From positions 532,001 to 596,000 of the forward strand of contig JAJOZX010002359.1 in assembly GCA_023014485.1 (NCBI GenBank): a stretch of 64,000 nucleotides of DNA. The letters are read 5' to 3'. Position numbers and translations under genes: made by a program. Below are positions 1-10,750 of this stretch, in pieces. The DNA comes from Bathynomus jamesi (Eukaryota; Arthropoda; Malacostraca; Isopoda; Cirolanidae). Numbering within the stretch: the stretch's first letter is position 1; each line of letters starts with the position of its first letter. Below the pieces are notes generated by a model that was given only the letters and a program-made list of their open reading frames with translations, was not told the DNA's origin and did not search any database.

Positions 1-2112
1 CTGGACAACTGTCCTGTTCTAACGGAATATTGATGCTGTTTTATACGTGTGTGCAAATCCTTTCCCGTCTGACCTATGTAAAAGGAATCACATTGTTTAC
101 AACCAATTTTATAGATAATGCCTGAATTATTGGTAGGGCTATTTTTTACGATGATATTTTTCACAATATTGTTATATGAAAATACTACATTAATATCCAA
201 AGTTTAAGTACATTAGCAATGCTTAAAAAGCCCGGGAAAAATGGAAGTACTAAAATATTTTTTGACAAAGTACGAGTGTTAATATTGACACGATAGAAAG
301 TTCGTTTTGCCTTGTTGAGACAAGATTCCATAAACGCAGATGGATAACACAAATCACTTCCAATACCGTTGATTTTTTCCAATCGGCATCGATGTATTCC
401 GGACTGGCGATCCTAAGGGCGCGGAGAAACATTGATGAAAATATGGCCTTCTTAGTGGGGGTATCATGTCCCGAGTAAAAGTGTACGTAGGAAAATTGTT
501 TTCGTTTTCCGATAGATACTAAACTGAAACCTGGGCTTTCCCTATGTACACGCACATCCAAAAATGGGATTGAATTGTCTTGCTCAACTTCTAAAGTGAA
601 CTTAATGGAGGGGACTTGATCATTTAACTGAAGGAGGAAGCTATCCAGGTCACGATTCATGGGCCAGATACAAAAATATCGTCGACGTACCGCAACCAAG
701 GATGCCAACCCCAGGATTCTCGGAATATAGGTAATTTCGAGAAAAACTCCATATAAATATTGGAGAGGAGGGGCGATAAGGGGTTGCCCATAGCCATCCA
801 AAAACTTGTGATAATACTCGTTATTGAAAGTGAATTTACAGTCTTTGATGCAAAGCTTAATGGTTCCAAAACAATGTGTGAAGGTAGTGGCAGGTCATAC
901 TTATGTAATTCTTGGGAGAGAAAGTCAAGCATATCGTCAATCGGCACTTTTGTAAACAATGAACAAACATCAAACTGATCAATTTATCGTTGAGTTTCAG
1001 TACGTGCATTATTCAATTTTTCCGTAAGATCCATGGAATTTTTTACATGTGAATCAGAGATAGTTCCGAGATGGGGGACAAGACTTTGACAAGCCATTTG
1101 GAGAGTTTATAAGTAATAGAGCCCACCGAGCTAATAATAAATAGGGCGCATAGGGTTACCAGGTTTGTGGGTTTAATAAGACCGTAAAGGTAGGGCAGAG
1201 CAGGTGAAGTGGACATTAAAAGCGGAATTAAGTCCTTATGATCTTTGAGAAGGCGTTTCAAGCCACTATTAAATGATTTGATGACGTCATCCTGCGGGTT
1301 CTTCCTAAGTTTGGTGTATGTGGCGGGGTCCTGGAGAAGCTCGTTCATCTTTCCGATGTAGTCCACTTTGTCCATAATAACTATGGTGTTAGCCTTGTCT
1401 GCTTTAGTAATATGGAGCTCCCCATCTTTTTTAATTGAGAGAGGCTATTGCGAAAACGTTTAGGAAAGTTATCTTCGTAATTACCATTCGCCGCACTATA
1501 AACGAGGCCTTTAACTATGTTAAACAAATACTGAGGGAGATTACCTGTTTTTCAAAACACGCGAGACTGTAACAAATTTGTAAAGCCGAAGGTTTTTTAA
1601 CAATAAAAAAGGACATAACCATATCCAAGGCACTTTTTGCATCGTCACTAATGTTTTTCGAAGAAAGGTTCAAAACACACTTTGAGCTTGCTTTTTTACT
1701 CCACTGACTATCTCCGAATGAGACTTTTATTTTCGATCAAAATGTTACGAGTGAAGTAGTTCTCCGACACAACTCGTTGTAAATTTCATCAAACAAAGGT
1801 TGGATCCACGGTTGGGGAATAACGGTTACAAAATTATGTTTGGCGATGTTTAAATTTTGAAGGCGGACCACTCATTTTGTCTGTGACTTCAATGTTTCTT
1901 TAAATTAATCTGCTGAAGTTGTTAACGGAGGTCGTCAATTTGTCTGAGGCGAATCGGAAGCAGGGATTTGGGAAGAACTTGCTCCTCCAGACACTTTAGT
2001 AAGAAACTTCCGTCGATACGAATTGCATGCCCCTTCATTAATGTAGAGAAAACACGGACACAAACGGAGACAAGAGAGGGAACAGCAAGCCGAAGAACGC
2101 GTTGGTGGTCAT
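1..2112 (-). pseudogene. PLE copy 1, RT and partial GIY-YIG, heavily broken
   Basis: The start codon is at 2112-2110, by comparison with copies 2 and 3 (product begins MTTTRSFG). The window edge removes the end of the GIY-YIG domain. Fragments match the RT core (GNPLSPLLSNIYMEFF, YVDDIF) and the fingers region (YGLIK). This is the most damaged copy, with many single-base indels relative to copies 3 and 4. It also has a 4-nt insertion near 1130 that breaks the frame just before the first RT core motif. No long ORF survives. Confidence 0.85.
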
Positions 2113-2192
2113 TATATGAAAATATTTCACGAAAGTAACACGTGAAAAATATTTATGATGAATAAACCACGAAGGAAAGGAAACACAAAATG

Positions 2193-2231
2193 GTGCTCAG
2201 CGCTTTCGTCTAATGACATCCTCAGGAACAC
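2193..2231 (-). ncRNA. Hammerhead ribozyme of PLE copy 1, missing its cleavage base
   Basis: This is the same motif as at 5189-5228, but one T is missing between stem III and the 3' strand of stem I, so only one of the cleavage-site pair remains. It should be inactive or badly impaired. Because this copy shows many one-base losses, the deletion could also be an assembly error. Confidence 0.75.
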
Positions 2232-2295
2232 TGAAGTCATAAAAAGGTTAAGCCTATATATAGGTTACAGAAAGAAAAAAAAAAATAAATAACAT

Positions 2296-2335
<40 letters not shown>

Positions 2336-2356
2336 CATACATATCTATATATACAA

Positions 2357-2389
<33 letters not shown>

Positions 2390-2439
2390 CAATAAACAGA
2401 GAAGTAAAAATTAAAAATTAAAAATTAAACCTTAAAGGA

Positions 2440-2756
2440 TTACCAGTGAGGCGTACAGATTTGTAAGGAAAAATATCGATTTTTAGCACAAGATCAAATG
2501 GATTATAAAAATATACAAATTTATACTGGAACTCTGCCCGGGTTTTAACATACTGACTGCTGCCATATGGTCAAGTTTCGATATATATAAAAAAAAAAAA
2601 AAAAAAAATGCAAATAAAAGTTAATCGATTTTAGCACAAGATCAAATGGATTATAAAAATACAAATTTTATACTGAAGAACTCTGCCGGGTTTTAACACA
2701 CTGCTGCCTATGGTCAGGTTTTCGATATATATAAAAAAATAAAATGCAAATTAAAA
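2440..2756 (-). repeat. Doubled pLTR unit and microsatellite, copies 1/2
   Basis: Two tandem copies of a unit of about 120 bp (landmarks: accagtgaggcgtacag at one edge, cgatttttagcacaagatc, ctctgcccgggttttaacac) lie between the ORFs. A TA/CA/TACA microsatellite (about 2293-2395) precedes them. The same pair recurs between copies 2/3 and 3/4 and after copy 5. Confidence 0.85.
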
Positions 2757-2777
2757 GTTAATAAGTAGAAGACAAGT

Positions 2778-5106
2778 TTACCAAGATTTAATGTTTTACC
2801 CTTCTTATCTAAATCTGTTTTAAAGGAATTCAAAATAACAGGATCGAGTTGAAAAAGACTTTGCTTATGTTGAAGTTATTTGAAAGTTGGATAATGGCAG
2901 ACTCAAGAATATTTCTATTAACAATGTTGCTTGAATGAATAAAACTGAAGCATTATTCCAATCAATACAGTGGGCTAACTCTGACAATGGACAAAAAGGG
3001 CACTGACAACTGTCCTGTTCTAACGGAATATTGATGCTGTTTATACGTGTGTGCAAATCCTTTCCCGTCTGACCTATGTAAAAGGAATCACATTGTTACA
3101 ACCAATTTTATAGATAATGCCTGATTATTGTAGGCTATTTTTTACTATGAATTTTTCACAATATTGTTAGATGAAAATACTACATTAATATCCAAAGTTT
3201 AAGTACATTAGCAATGCTTAAAAAGCCCGGGAAAAATGGAAGTACTAAAATATTTTTTGACAAAGTACGAGTGTTAAATTGACACGATAGAAAGTTCGTT
3301 TGCCTTGTTGAGACAAGATTCCATAAACGCAGATGGATAACACAAATCACTTCCAATACCGTTGATTTTTCCAATCGGCATCGATGTATTCCGGACTGGC
3401 GATCCTAAGGGCGCGAGAAACATTGATGAAAATATGGCCTTCTTAGTGGGGGATCATGTCCCGAGTAAAAGTGTACGTAGGAAAATTGTTTGTCGTTTTC
3501 CGATAGATACTAAACTTGAAACCTGGGCTTTCCCTATGTACGCACATCCAAAAATGGGATTGAATTGTCTTGCTCAACTTCTAAAGTGAACTTAATGGAG
3601 GGGACTTGATCATTTAACTGAAGGAGGAAGCTATCCAGGTCACGATTCATGGGCCAGATACACAAAAATATCGTCGACGTACCGCAACCAAGGGATGCCA
3701 ACCCCAGGATTCTCGGAATATAGGTAATTTCGAAAAACGCCATAAATATTGGAGAGGAGGGGCGATAAGGGGTTGCCCATAGCCATCCCAAAAACTTGTT
3801 GATAATACTCGTTATTGAAAGTGAATTTACAGTCTTTGATGCAAAGCTTATGAGTTCCAAAACAATGTGTGAAGGTAGTGGCAGGTCATACTTATGTAAT
3901 TCTTGGGAGAGAAAGTCAAGCATATCGTCAATCGGCACTTTTGTAACAATGAACAAACATCAAAACTGATCAATTTATCGTTAGTTTCAGTACGTATTAT
4001 TCAATTTTCCGTAAGATCCATGGAATTTTTTACATGTGAATCAGAATAGTTCCGAGAATGGGGGACAAGACTTTGACAAGCCATTTGGAGAGTTTATAAG
4101 TAATAGAGCCCACCGAGCTAATAATAATAGGGCGCATAGGGTTTACCAGGTTTGTGGGTTTTAATAAGACCGTAAAGGTAGGGCAGAGCAGGTGAAGTGG
4201 ACATTAAAGCGGAATTAAGTCCTATGATCTTTGAGAAGGCGTTTCAAGCCACTATTAAATGATTTGATGACGGTCATCCTGCGGGTTCTTCCTAAGTTTG
4301 GTGTATGTGGCGGGGTCCTGGAGAAGCTCGTTCATCTTTCGAGTAGTCCACTTTGTCCATAATAACTATGGTGTTAGCCTGTCTGCTTTAGTATATGGAG
4401 CTCCCCACCTTTTTTAATTGGTGAGAGGCTATTGCGAAAACGTTTAGGAAAGTTATCTTCGTAATTACCATTCGCCGCACTATAAACGAGGCCTTTAACT
4501 ATGTTAAACAAATACTGAGGGAGATTACACTGTTTTTGAAAAACGCGAGACTGTAACAAATTTGTAAAGCCGAAGGTTTTTTAACAATAAAAAGGACATA
4601 CCATATCCAAGGGCACTTTTTGCATCGTCACTAATGTTTTTCGAAGAAAGGTTCAAAACACACTTTGAGCTTGCTTTTTTACTCCACTGACTATCTCGAA
4701 TGAGACTTTTAATTTTTCTATCCAAAATGTTACGAAGTGAAGTAGTTCTCCGACACAACTCGTTGTAAATTTCATCAAACAAAGGTTGGATCCACGGTTG
4801 GGGAATAACGGTTACAAAATTATGTTTGGCGATGTTTAAATTTTTGAAGGCGGACCACTCATTTTGTCTTGTGACTTCAATATGTTTCTTTAAAATTAAT
4901 CTGCTGAAGTTGTTGAACGGATGGTCGTCAATTTGTCTGAGGCGAATCGGAAGCAGGGATTTGGGAAGAACTTGCTCCTCCAGACACTTAGTAAGAAACT
5001 TCCGTCGGATACGAATTGCATGCCCCTTCATTAATGTAGAAGAAAACACGGACACAAACGGAGACAAGAGAGGGAACAGCAAGCCGAAGGAACGCGTGGT
5101 GGTCAT
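2778..5106 (-). pseudogene. PLE copy 2, RT plus GIY-YIG, broken
   Basis: The copy runs from the ATG at 5106 to the stop near 2778. The N-terminal 190 residues are open from 5106 to 4525; after that the frame changes repeatedly. Recognisable pieces include RT motif A (TKVPIDDMLDFL), the AMGNPLSP region and the cysteine pair plus YIG of the endonuclease. At the site where copies 1, 3 and 4 carry a 4-nt insertion, this copy has 3 extra bases and stays in frame. Like copy 1 it has many single-base losses at short runs, so part of the damage may be sequencing error. Confidence 0.85.
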
Positions 5107-5188
5107 TATATGAAAATTATTTCACGAAAGTAACACGTGAAAAATATTTATGATGAATAAAACCACGAAGGAAAGGAAACACAAAATG

Positions 5189-5228
5189 GTGCTCAAGCGC
5201 TTTCGTCTAATGACATCCTCAGGAACAC
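5189..5228 (-). ncRNA. Hammerhead ribozyme upstream of PLE copy 2
   Basis: The sequence is identical over 40 nt to the copies at 8210 and 13412: core CTGAGGA and GAAA, stem I GTGTTC with GAGCAC, and the self-complementary stem III. It sits between the copy 2 start codon and the copy 3 3' end. Confidence 0.82.
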
Positions 5229-5357
5229 TGAAGTACATAAAAAGGTTAAGCCTATATATAGGTTACAGAAAGAAAAAAGAAAAATAAATAACATACATAC
5301 ACACACACATATATATATATTATATATATATATATACATACATATCTATATATACAA

Positions 5358-5390
<33 letters not shown>

Positions 5391-5439
5391 CAATAAACAG
5401 AGAAGTAAAAATTAAAAATTAAAATTAAAACTTTAAAGG

Positions 5440-5755
5440 ATTACCAGTGAGGCGTACAGATTTGTAAGGAAAAATATCGATTTTTAGCACAAGATCAAAT
5501 GGATTATAAAAATACAAATTTATACTGGAACTCTGCCCGGGTTTTAACACACTGCTGCCTATGGTCAAGTTTCGATATATATAAAAAAAAAAAAAAAAAA
5601 TGCAAATTAAAGTTAATCGATTTTTAGCACAAGATCAAATGGATTATAAAAATACAAATTTATACTGGAACTCTGCCCGGGTTTTAACACACTGCTGCCT
5701 ATGGTCAGGTTTCGATTATATAAAAAATAAAATGCAAATTAAAAGTTAATAAAGT
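5440..5755 (-). repeat. Doubled pLTR unit, copies 2/3
   Basis: Same doubled unit of about 120 bp as at 2440-2756, separated by an A-run and atgcaaatta linker. The adjacent microsatellite is at about 5290-5395. Confidence 0.85.
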
Positions 5756-5766
5756 AGAAGACAAGT

Positions 5767-8127
5767 TTACCAAAGATTTAATGTTTTACCCTTCTTATCT
5801 AAATCTGTTTTAAAGGAATTCAAAATAACAGGATCGAGTTGAAAAGACCTTTGCTTATGTTGAAGTTATTTGAAAGTTGGATAATGGCAGACTCAAGAAT
5901 ATTTCTATTAACAATGTTGCTTGAATGGAATAAAACTGAAGCATTATTCCAATCAATACAGTGGGCTAACTCTGACAAATGGACAAAAAGGGCACTGGAC
6001 AACTGTCCTGTTCTAACGGAATATTGATGCTGTTTTATACGTGTGTGCAAATCCTTTCCCGTCTGACCTATGTAAAAGGAATCACATTGTTTACAACCAA
6101 TTTTATAGATAATGCCTGAATTATTGGTAGGGCTATTTTTTACTATGATATTTTTCACAATATTGTTATATGAAAATACTACATTAATATCCAAAAGTTT
6201 AAGTACATTAGCAATGCTTAAAAAGCCCGGGAAAAATGGAAGTACTAAAATATTTTTGACAAAGTACGAGTGTTAATATTGACACGAGAGAAAGTTCGTT
6301 TTGCCTTGTTGAGACAAGATTCCATAAACGCAGATGGATAACACAAATCACTTCCAATACCGTTGATTTTTTCCAATTCGGCATCGATGTATTCCGGACT
6401 GGCGATCCTAAGGGCGCGGAGAAACATTGATGAAAATATGGCCTTCTTAGTGGGGTATCATGTCCCGAGTAAAAGTGTACGTAGGACAAATTGTTTGTCG
6501 TTTTCCGATAGATACTAAACTTAAAACCTGGGCTTTCCCTATGTACACGCACATCCAAAAATGGGATTGAATTGTCTTGCTCAACTTCTAAAGTGAACTT
6601 AATGGAGGGGACTTGATCATTTAACTGAAGGAGGAAGCTATCCAGGTCACGATTCATGGGCCAGATACACAAAATATCGTCGACGTACCGCAACCAAGGG
6701 ATGCCAACCCCCAGGATTCTCGGAATATAGGTAATTTCGAAAAACTCCATATAAATATTGGAGAGGAGGGGCGATAAGGGGTTGCCCATAGCCATCCCAA
6801 AAACTTGTTGATAATACTCGTTATTGAAAGTGAATTTACAGTCTTTGATGCAAAGCTTAATGAGTTCCAAAACAATGTGTGAAGGTAGTGGCAGGTCATA
6901 CTTATGTAATTCTTGGGAGAGAAAGTCAAGCATATCGTCAATCGGCACTTTTGTATACAATGAACAAACATCAAAACTGATCAATTTATCGTTAGTTTCA
7001 GTACGTGTATTATTCAATTTTTCCGTAAGATCCATGGAATTTTTTACATGTGAATCAGAGATAGTTCCGAGAATGGGGGACAAGACTTTGACAAGCCATT
7101 TGGTGAGTTTATAAGTAATAGAGCCCACCGAGCTAATACATAATAGGGCGCATAGGGTTACCAGGTTTGTGGGTTTTAATAAGACCGTAAAGGTAGGGCA
7201 GAGCAGGTGAAGTGGACATTAAAAGCGGAATTAAGTCCTTATGATCTTTGAGAAGGCGTTTCAAGCCACTATTAAATGATTTGATGACGTCATCCTGCGG
7301 TTCTTCCTAAGTTTGGTGTATGTGGCGGGGTCCTGGAGAAGCTCGTTCATCTTTCCGATGTAGTCCACTTTGTCCATAATAACTATGGTGTTAGCCTTGT
7401 CTGCTTTAGTAATATGGAGCTCCCCACCTTTTTTTAATTGTGAGAGGCTATTGCGAAAACGTTTAGGAAAGTTATCTTCGTAATTACCATTCGCCGCACT
7501 ATAAACGAGGCCTTTAACTATGTTAAACAAATACTGTGGGAGATTACACTGTTTTTCAAAACACGCGAGACTGTAACAAATTTGTAAAGCCGAAGGTTTT
7601 TTAACAATAAAAAAGGACATACCATATCCAAGGGCACTTTTTGCATCGTCACTAATGTTTTTCGAAGAAAGGTTCAAAACACACTTTGAGCTTGCTTTTT
7701 TACTCCACTGACTATCTCGAATGAGACTTTTAATTTTTCGATCCAAAATGTTACAAAGTGAAGTAGTTCTCCGACACAACTCGTTGTAAATTTCATCAAA
7801 CAAAGGTTGGATCCACGGTTGGGGAATAACGGTTACAAAATTATGTTTGGCGATGTTTAAATTTTTGAAGGCGGACCACTCATTTTGTCTTGTGACTTCA
7901 ATATGTTTCTTTAAAATTAATCTGCTGAAGTTGTTGAACGGATGGTCGTCAATTTGTCTGAGGCGAATCGGAAGCAGGGATTTGGGAAGAACTTGCTCCT
8001 CCAGACACTTAGTAAGAAACTTCCGTCGGATACGAATTGCATGCCCCTTCATTAATGTAGAAGAAAACACGGACACAAACGGAGACAAGAGAGGGAACAG
8101 CAAGCCGAAGGAACGCGTGGTGGTCAT
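5767..8127 (-). pseudogene. PLE copy 3, RT plus GIY-YIG, lightly broken
   Basis: The N-terminal part (8127 to 7261, 288 aa) contains the ITKADKANTIVIMD region that precedes RT in PLEs. A frameshift near 7290 and the 4-nt insertion near 7133 separate it from the RT part (7128 to 6208, 306 aa), which has SFDVCSLYTKVP, GMAMGNPLSPLLSN and RYVDDILCIW. A further shift near 6200-6430 leads into the endonuclease part (6194 to 5820) with GIIYKIGC, a CKQC pair, FYIGQTG and a downstream His and Glu. Intact length would be about 780 aa. The ribozyme lies about 85-120 bp upstream of the ATG. Confidence 0.9.
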
Positions 8128-8209
8128 TATATGAAAATTATTTCACGAAAGTAACACGTGAAAAATATTTATGATGAATAAAACCACGAAGGAAAGGAAA
8201 CACAAAATG

Positions 8210-8249
8210 GTGCTCAAGCGCTTTCGTCTAATGACATCCTCAGGAACAC
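8210..8249 (-). ncRNA. Hammerhead ribozyme upstream of PLE copy 3
   Basis: All 40 positions match the ribozyme at the far end of the cluster, on the opposite strand. It lies about 80-120 bp upstream of the copy 3 ATG at 8127 and downstream of the copy 4 ORF, in the segment shared by both units. In a read-through transcript of the array it could cut RNA into unit-length pieces and pair with its neighbours. Confidence 0.82.
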
Positions 8250-8318
8250 TGAAGTACATAAAAAGGTTAAGCCTATATATAGGTTACAGAAAGAAAAAAA
8301 AAAATAAATAACATACAT

Positions 8319-8361
<43 letters not shown>

Positions 8362-8378
8362 CATATCTATATATACAA

Positions 8379-8411
<33 letters not shown>

Positions 8412-8454
8412 CAATAAACAGAGAAGTAAAAATAAAAAATTAAAAATTAAAACC

Positions 8455-8785
8455 TTAAAGGATTACCAGTGAGGCGTACAGATTTGTAAGGAAAAATATC
8501 GATTTTTAGCACAAGATCAAATGGATTATAAAAATACAAATTTATACTGGAACTCTGCCCGGGTTTTAACACACTGCTGCCTATGGTCAAGTTTCGATAT
8601 ATATAAAAAAAATTAAATAAAATGCAAATTAAAAGTTAATCGATTTTTAGCACAAGATCAAATGGATTATAAAAATACAAATTTATACTGGAACTCTGCC
8701 CGGGTTTTAACACACTGCTGCCTATGGTCAGGTTTCGATATATATAAAAAAATAAAATGCAAATTAAAAGTTAATAAAGTAGAAG
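8455..8785 (-). repeat. Doubled pLTR unit, copies 3/4
   Basis: Same doubled unit. The linker between the two halves is ttaaataaaatg rather than a pure A-run, so linkers differ from copy to copy. The adjacent (TA)n and (TACA)n tract spans about 8305-8410. Confidence 0.85.
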
Positions 8786-8791
8786 ACAAGT

Positions 8792-10738
8792 TTACCAAAG
8801 ATTTAATGTTTTACCCTTCTTATCTAAATCTGTTTTAAAGGAATTCAAAATAACAGGATCGAGTTGAAAAAGACCTTTGCTTATGTTGAAGTTATTTGAA
8901 AGGTGGATAATGGCAGACTCAAGAATATTTCTATTAACAATGTTGCTTGAATGGAATAAAACTGAAGCATTATTCCAATCAATACAGTGGGCTAACTCTG
9001 ACAAATGGACAAAAAGGGCACTGGACAACTGTCCTGTTCTAACGGAATATTGATGCTGTTTTATACGTGTGTGCAAATCCTTTCCCGTCTGACCTATGTA
9101 AAAGGAATCACATTGTTTACAACCAATTTTATAGATAATGCCTGAATTATTGGTAGGGCTATTTTTTACTATGATATTTTTCACAATATTGTTATATGAA
9201 AATACTACATTAATATCCAAAAGTTTAAGTACATTAGCAATGCTTAAAAAGCCCGGGAAAAATGGAAGTACTAAAATATTTTTTGACAAAGTACGAGTGT
9301 TAATATTGACACGAGAGAAAGTTCGTTTTGCCTTGTTGAGACAAGATTCCATAAACGCAGATGGATAACACAAATCACTTCCAATACCGTTGATTTTTTC
9401 CAATTCGGCATCGATGTATTCCGGACTGGCGATCCTAAGGGCGCGGAGAAACATTGATGAAAATATGGCCTTCTTAGTGGGGGTATCATGTCCCGAGTAA
9501 AAGTGTACGTAGGACAAATTGTTTGTCGTTTTCCGATAGATACTAAACTTAAAACCTGGGCTTTCCCTATGTACACGCACATCCAAAAATGGGATTGAAT
9601 TGTCCTGCTCAACTTCTAAAGTGAACTTAATGGAGGGGACTTGATCATTTAACTGAAGGAGGAAGCTATCCAGGTCACGATTCATGGGCCAGATACACAA
9701 AATATCGTCGACGTACCGCAACCAAGGGATGCCAACCCCCAGGATTCTCGGAATATAGGTAATTTCGAAAAACTCCATATAAATAGTGGAGAGGAGGGGC
9801 GATAAGGGGTTGCCCATAGCCATCCCAAAAACTTGTTGATAATACTCGTTATTGAAAGTGAATTTACAGTCTTTCATGCAAAGCTTAATGAGTTCCAAAA
9901 CAATGTGTGAAGGTAGTGGCAGGTCATACTTATGTAATTCTTGGGAGAGAAAGTCAAGCATATCGTCAATCGGCACTTTTGTAAACAATGAACAAACATC
10001 AAAACTGATCAATTTATCGTTAGTTTCAGTACGTGTATTATTCAATTTTTCCGTAAGATCCATGGAATTTTTTACATGTGAATCAGAGATAGTTCCGAGA
10101 ATGGGGGACAAGACTTTGACAAGCCATTTGGAGAGTTTATAAGTAATAGAGCCCACCGAGCTAATACATAATAGGGCGCATAGGGTTACCAGGTTTGTGG
10201 GTTTTAATAAGACCGTAAAGGTAGGGCAGAGCAGGTGAAGTGGACATTAAAAGCGGAATTAAGTCCTTATGATCTTTGAGAAGGCGTTTCAAGCCACTAT
10301 TAAATGATTTGATGACGTCATCCTGCGGGTTCTTCCTAAGTTTGGTGTATGTGGCGGGGTCCTGGAGAAGCTCGTTCATCTTTCCGATGTAGTCCACTTT
10401 GTCCATAATAACTATGGTGTTAGCCTTGTCTGCTTTAGTAATATGGAGCTCCCCACCTTTTTTTAATTGTGAGAGGCTATTGCGAAAACGTTTAGGAAAG
10501 TTATCTTCGTAATTACCATTCGCCGCACTATAAACGAGGCCTTTAACTATGTTAAACAAATACTGAGGGAGATTACACTGTTTTTCAAAACACGCGAGAC
10601 TGTAACAAATTTGTAAAGCCGAAGGTTTTTTAACAATAAAAAAGGACATACCATATCCAAGGGCACTTTTTGCATCGTCACTAATGTTTTTCGAAGAAAG
10701 GTTCAAAACACACTTTGAGCTTGCTTTTTTACTCCACT
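8792..10738 (-). pseudogene. PLE copy 4, 5'-truncated, with an intact RT-GIY-YIG frame
   Basis: From 10156 to 8792 an uninterrupted 454-aa frame spans most of RT and the whole endonuclease. Motif A Asp is at about residue 53 (SFDVCSLFTKVP), motif B near 111-120 (GMAMGNPLSP) and motif C YVDD at 148-151. The GIY-YIG module runs from about 339: GIIYKI, Cys346 and Cys349, YIG 353-355, Arg364, His390 and catalytic-type Glu413. Upstream (10706 to 10161) the fingers region is open but ends in a stop caused by the same 4-nt insertion as copy 3. The 5' end is lost at the head-to-head junction with copy 5, so no native start exists. Confidence 0.9.
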
Positions 10739-10750
10739 AACTATATATTG
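10735..10750. other. Head-to-head junction between PLE copies 4 and 5
   Basis: Minus-strand PLE sequence (SQWSKKASSK region) stops near 10738. After a few bases resembling neither copy, plus-strand PLE sequence starts at the IEVTRQNEW region near 10748. The two copies are truncated at different points of the same N-terminal domain, so this is a breakpoint rather than a palindrome. Inverted, 5'-truncated adjacent copies are a known PLE insertion outcome; template switching during insertion is the likely cause (inference). Confidence 0.8.

Noticed and set aside
2293..2400. Possible CRISPR-like array in the TACA/TA repeats
   Set aside because: Simple microsatellite with no spacers, in a eukaryotic transposon context.
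3362..3589. Plus-strand ORFs opposite PLE copies 1-4 (such as 3362-3589, 4826-5113, 7847-8134 and 9852-10142)
   Set aside because: They mirror the minus-strand RT and GIY-YIG reading in every copy and have no independent domain; antisense shadows.
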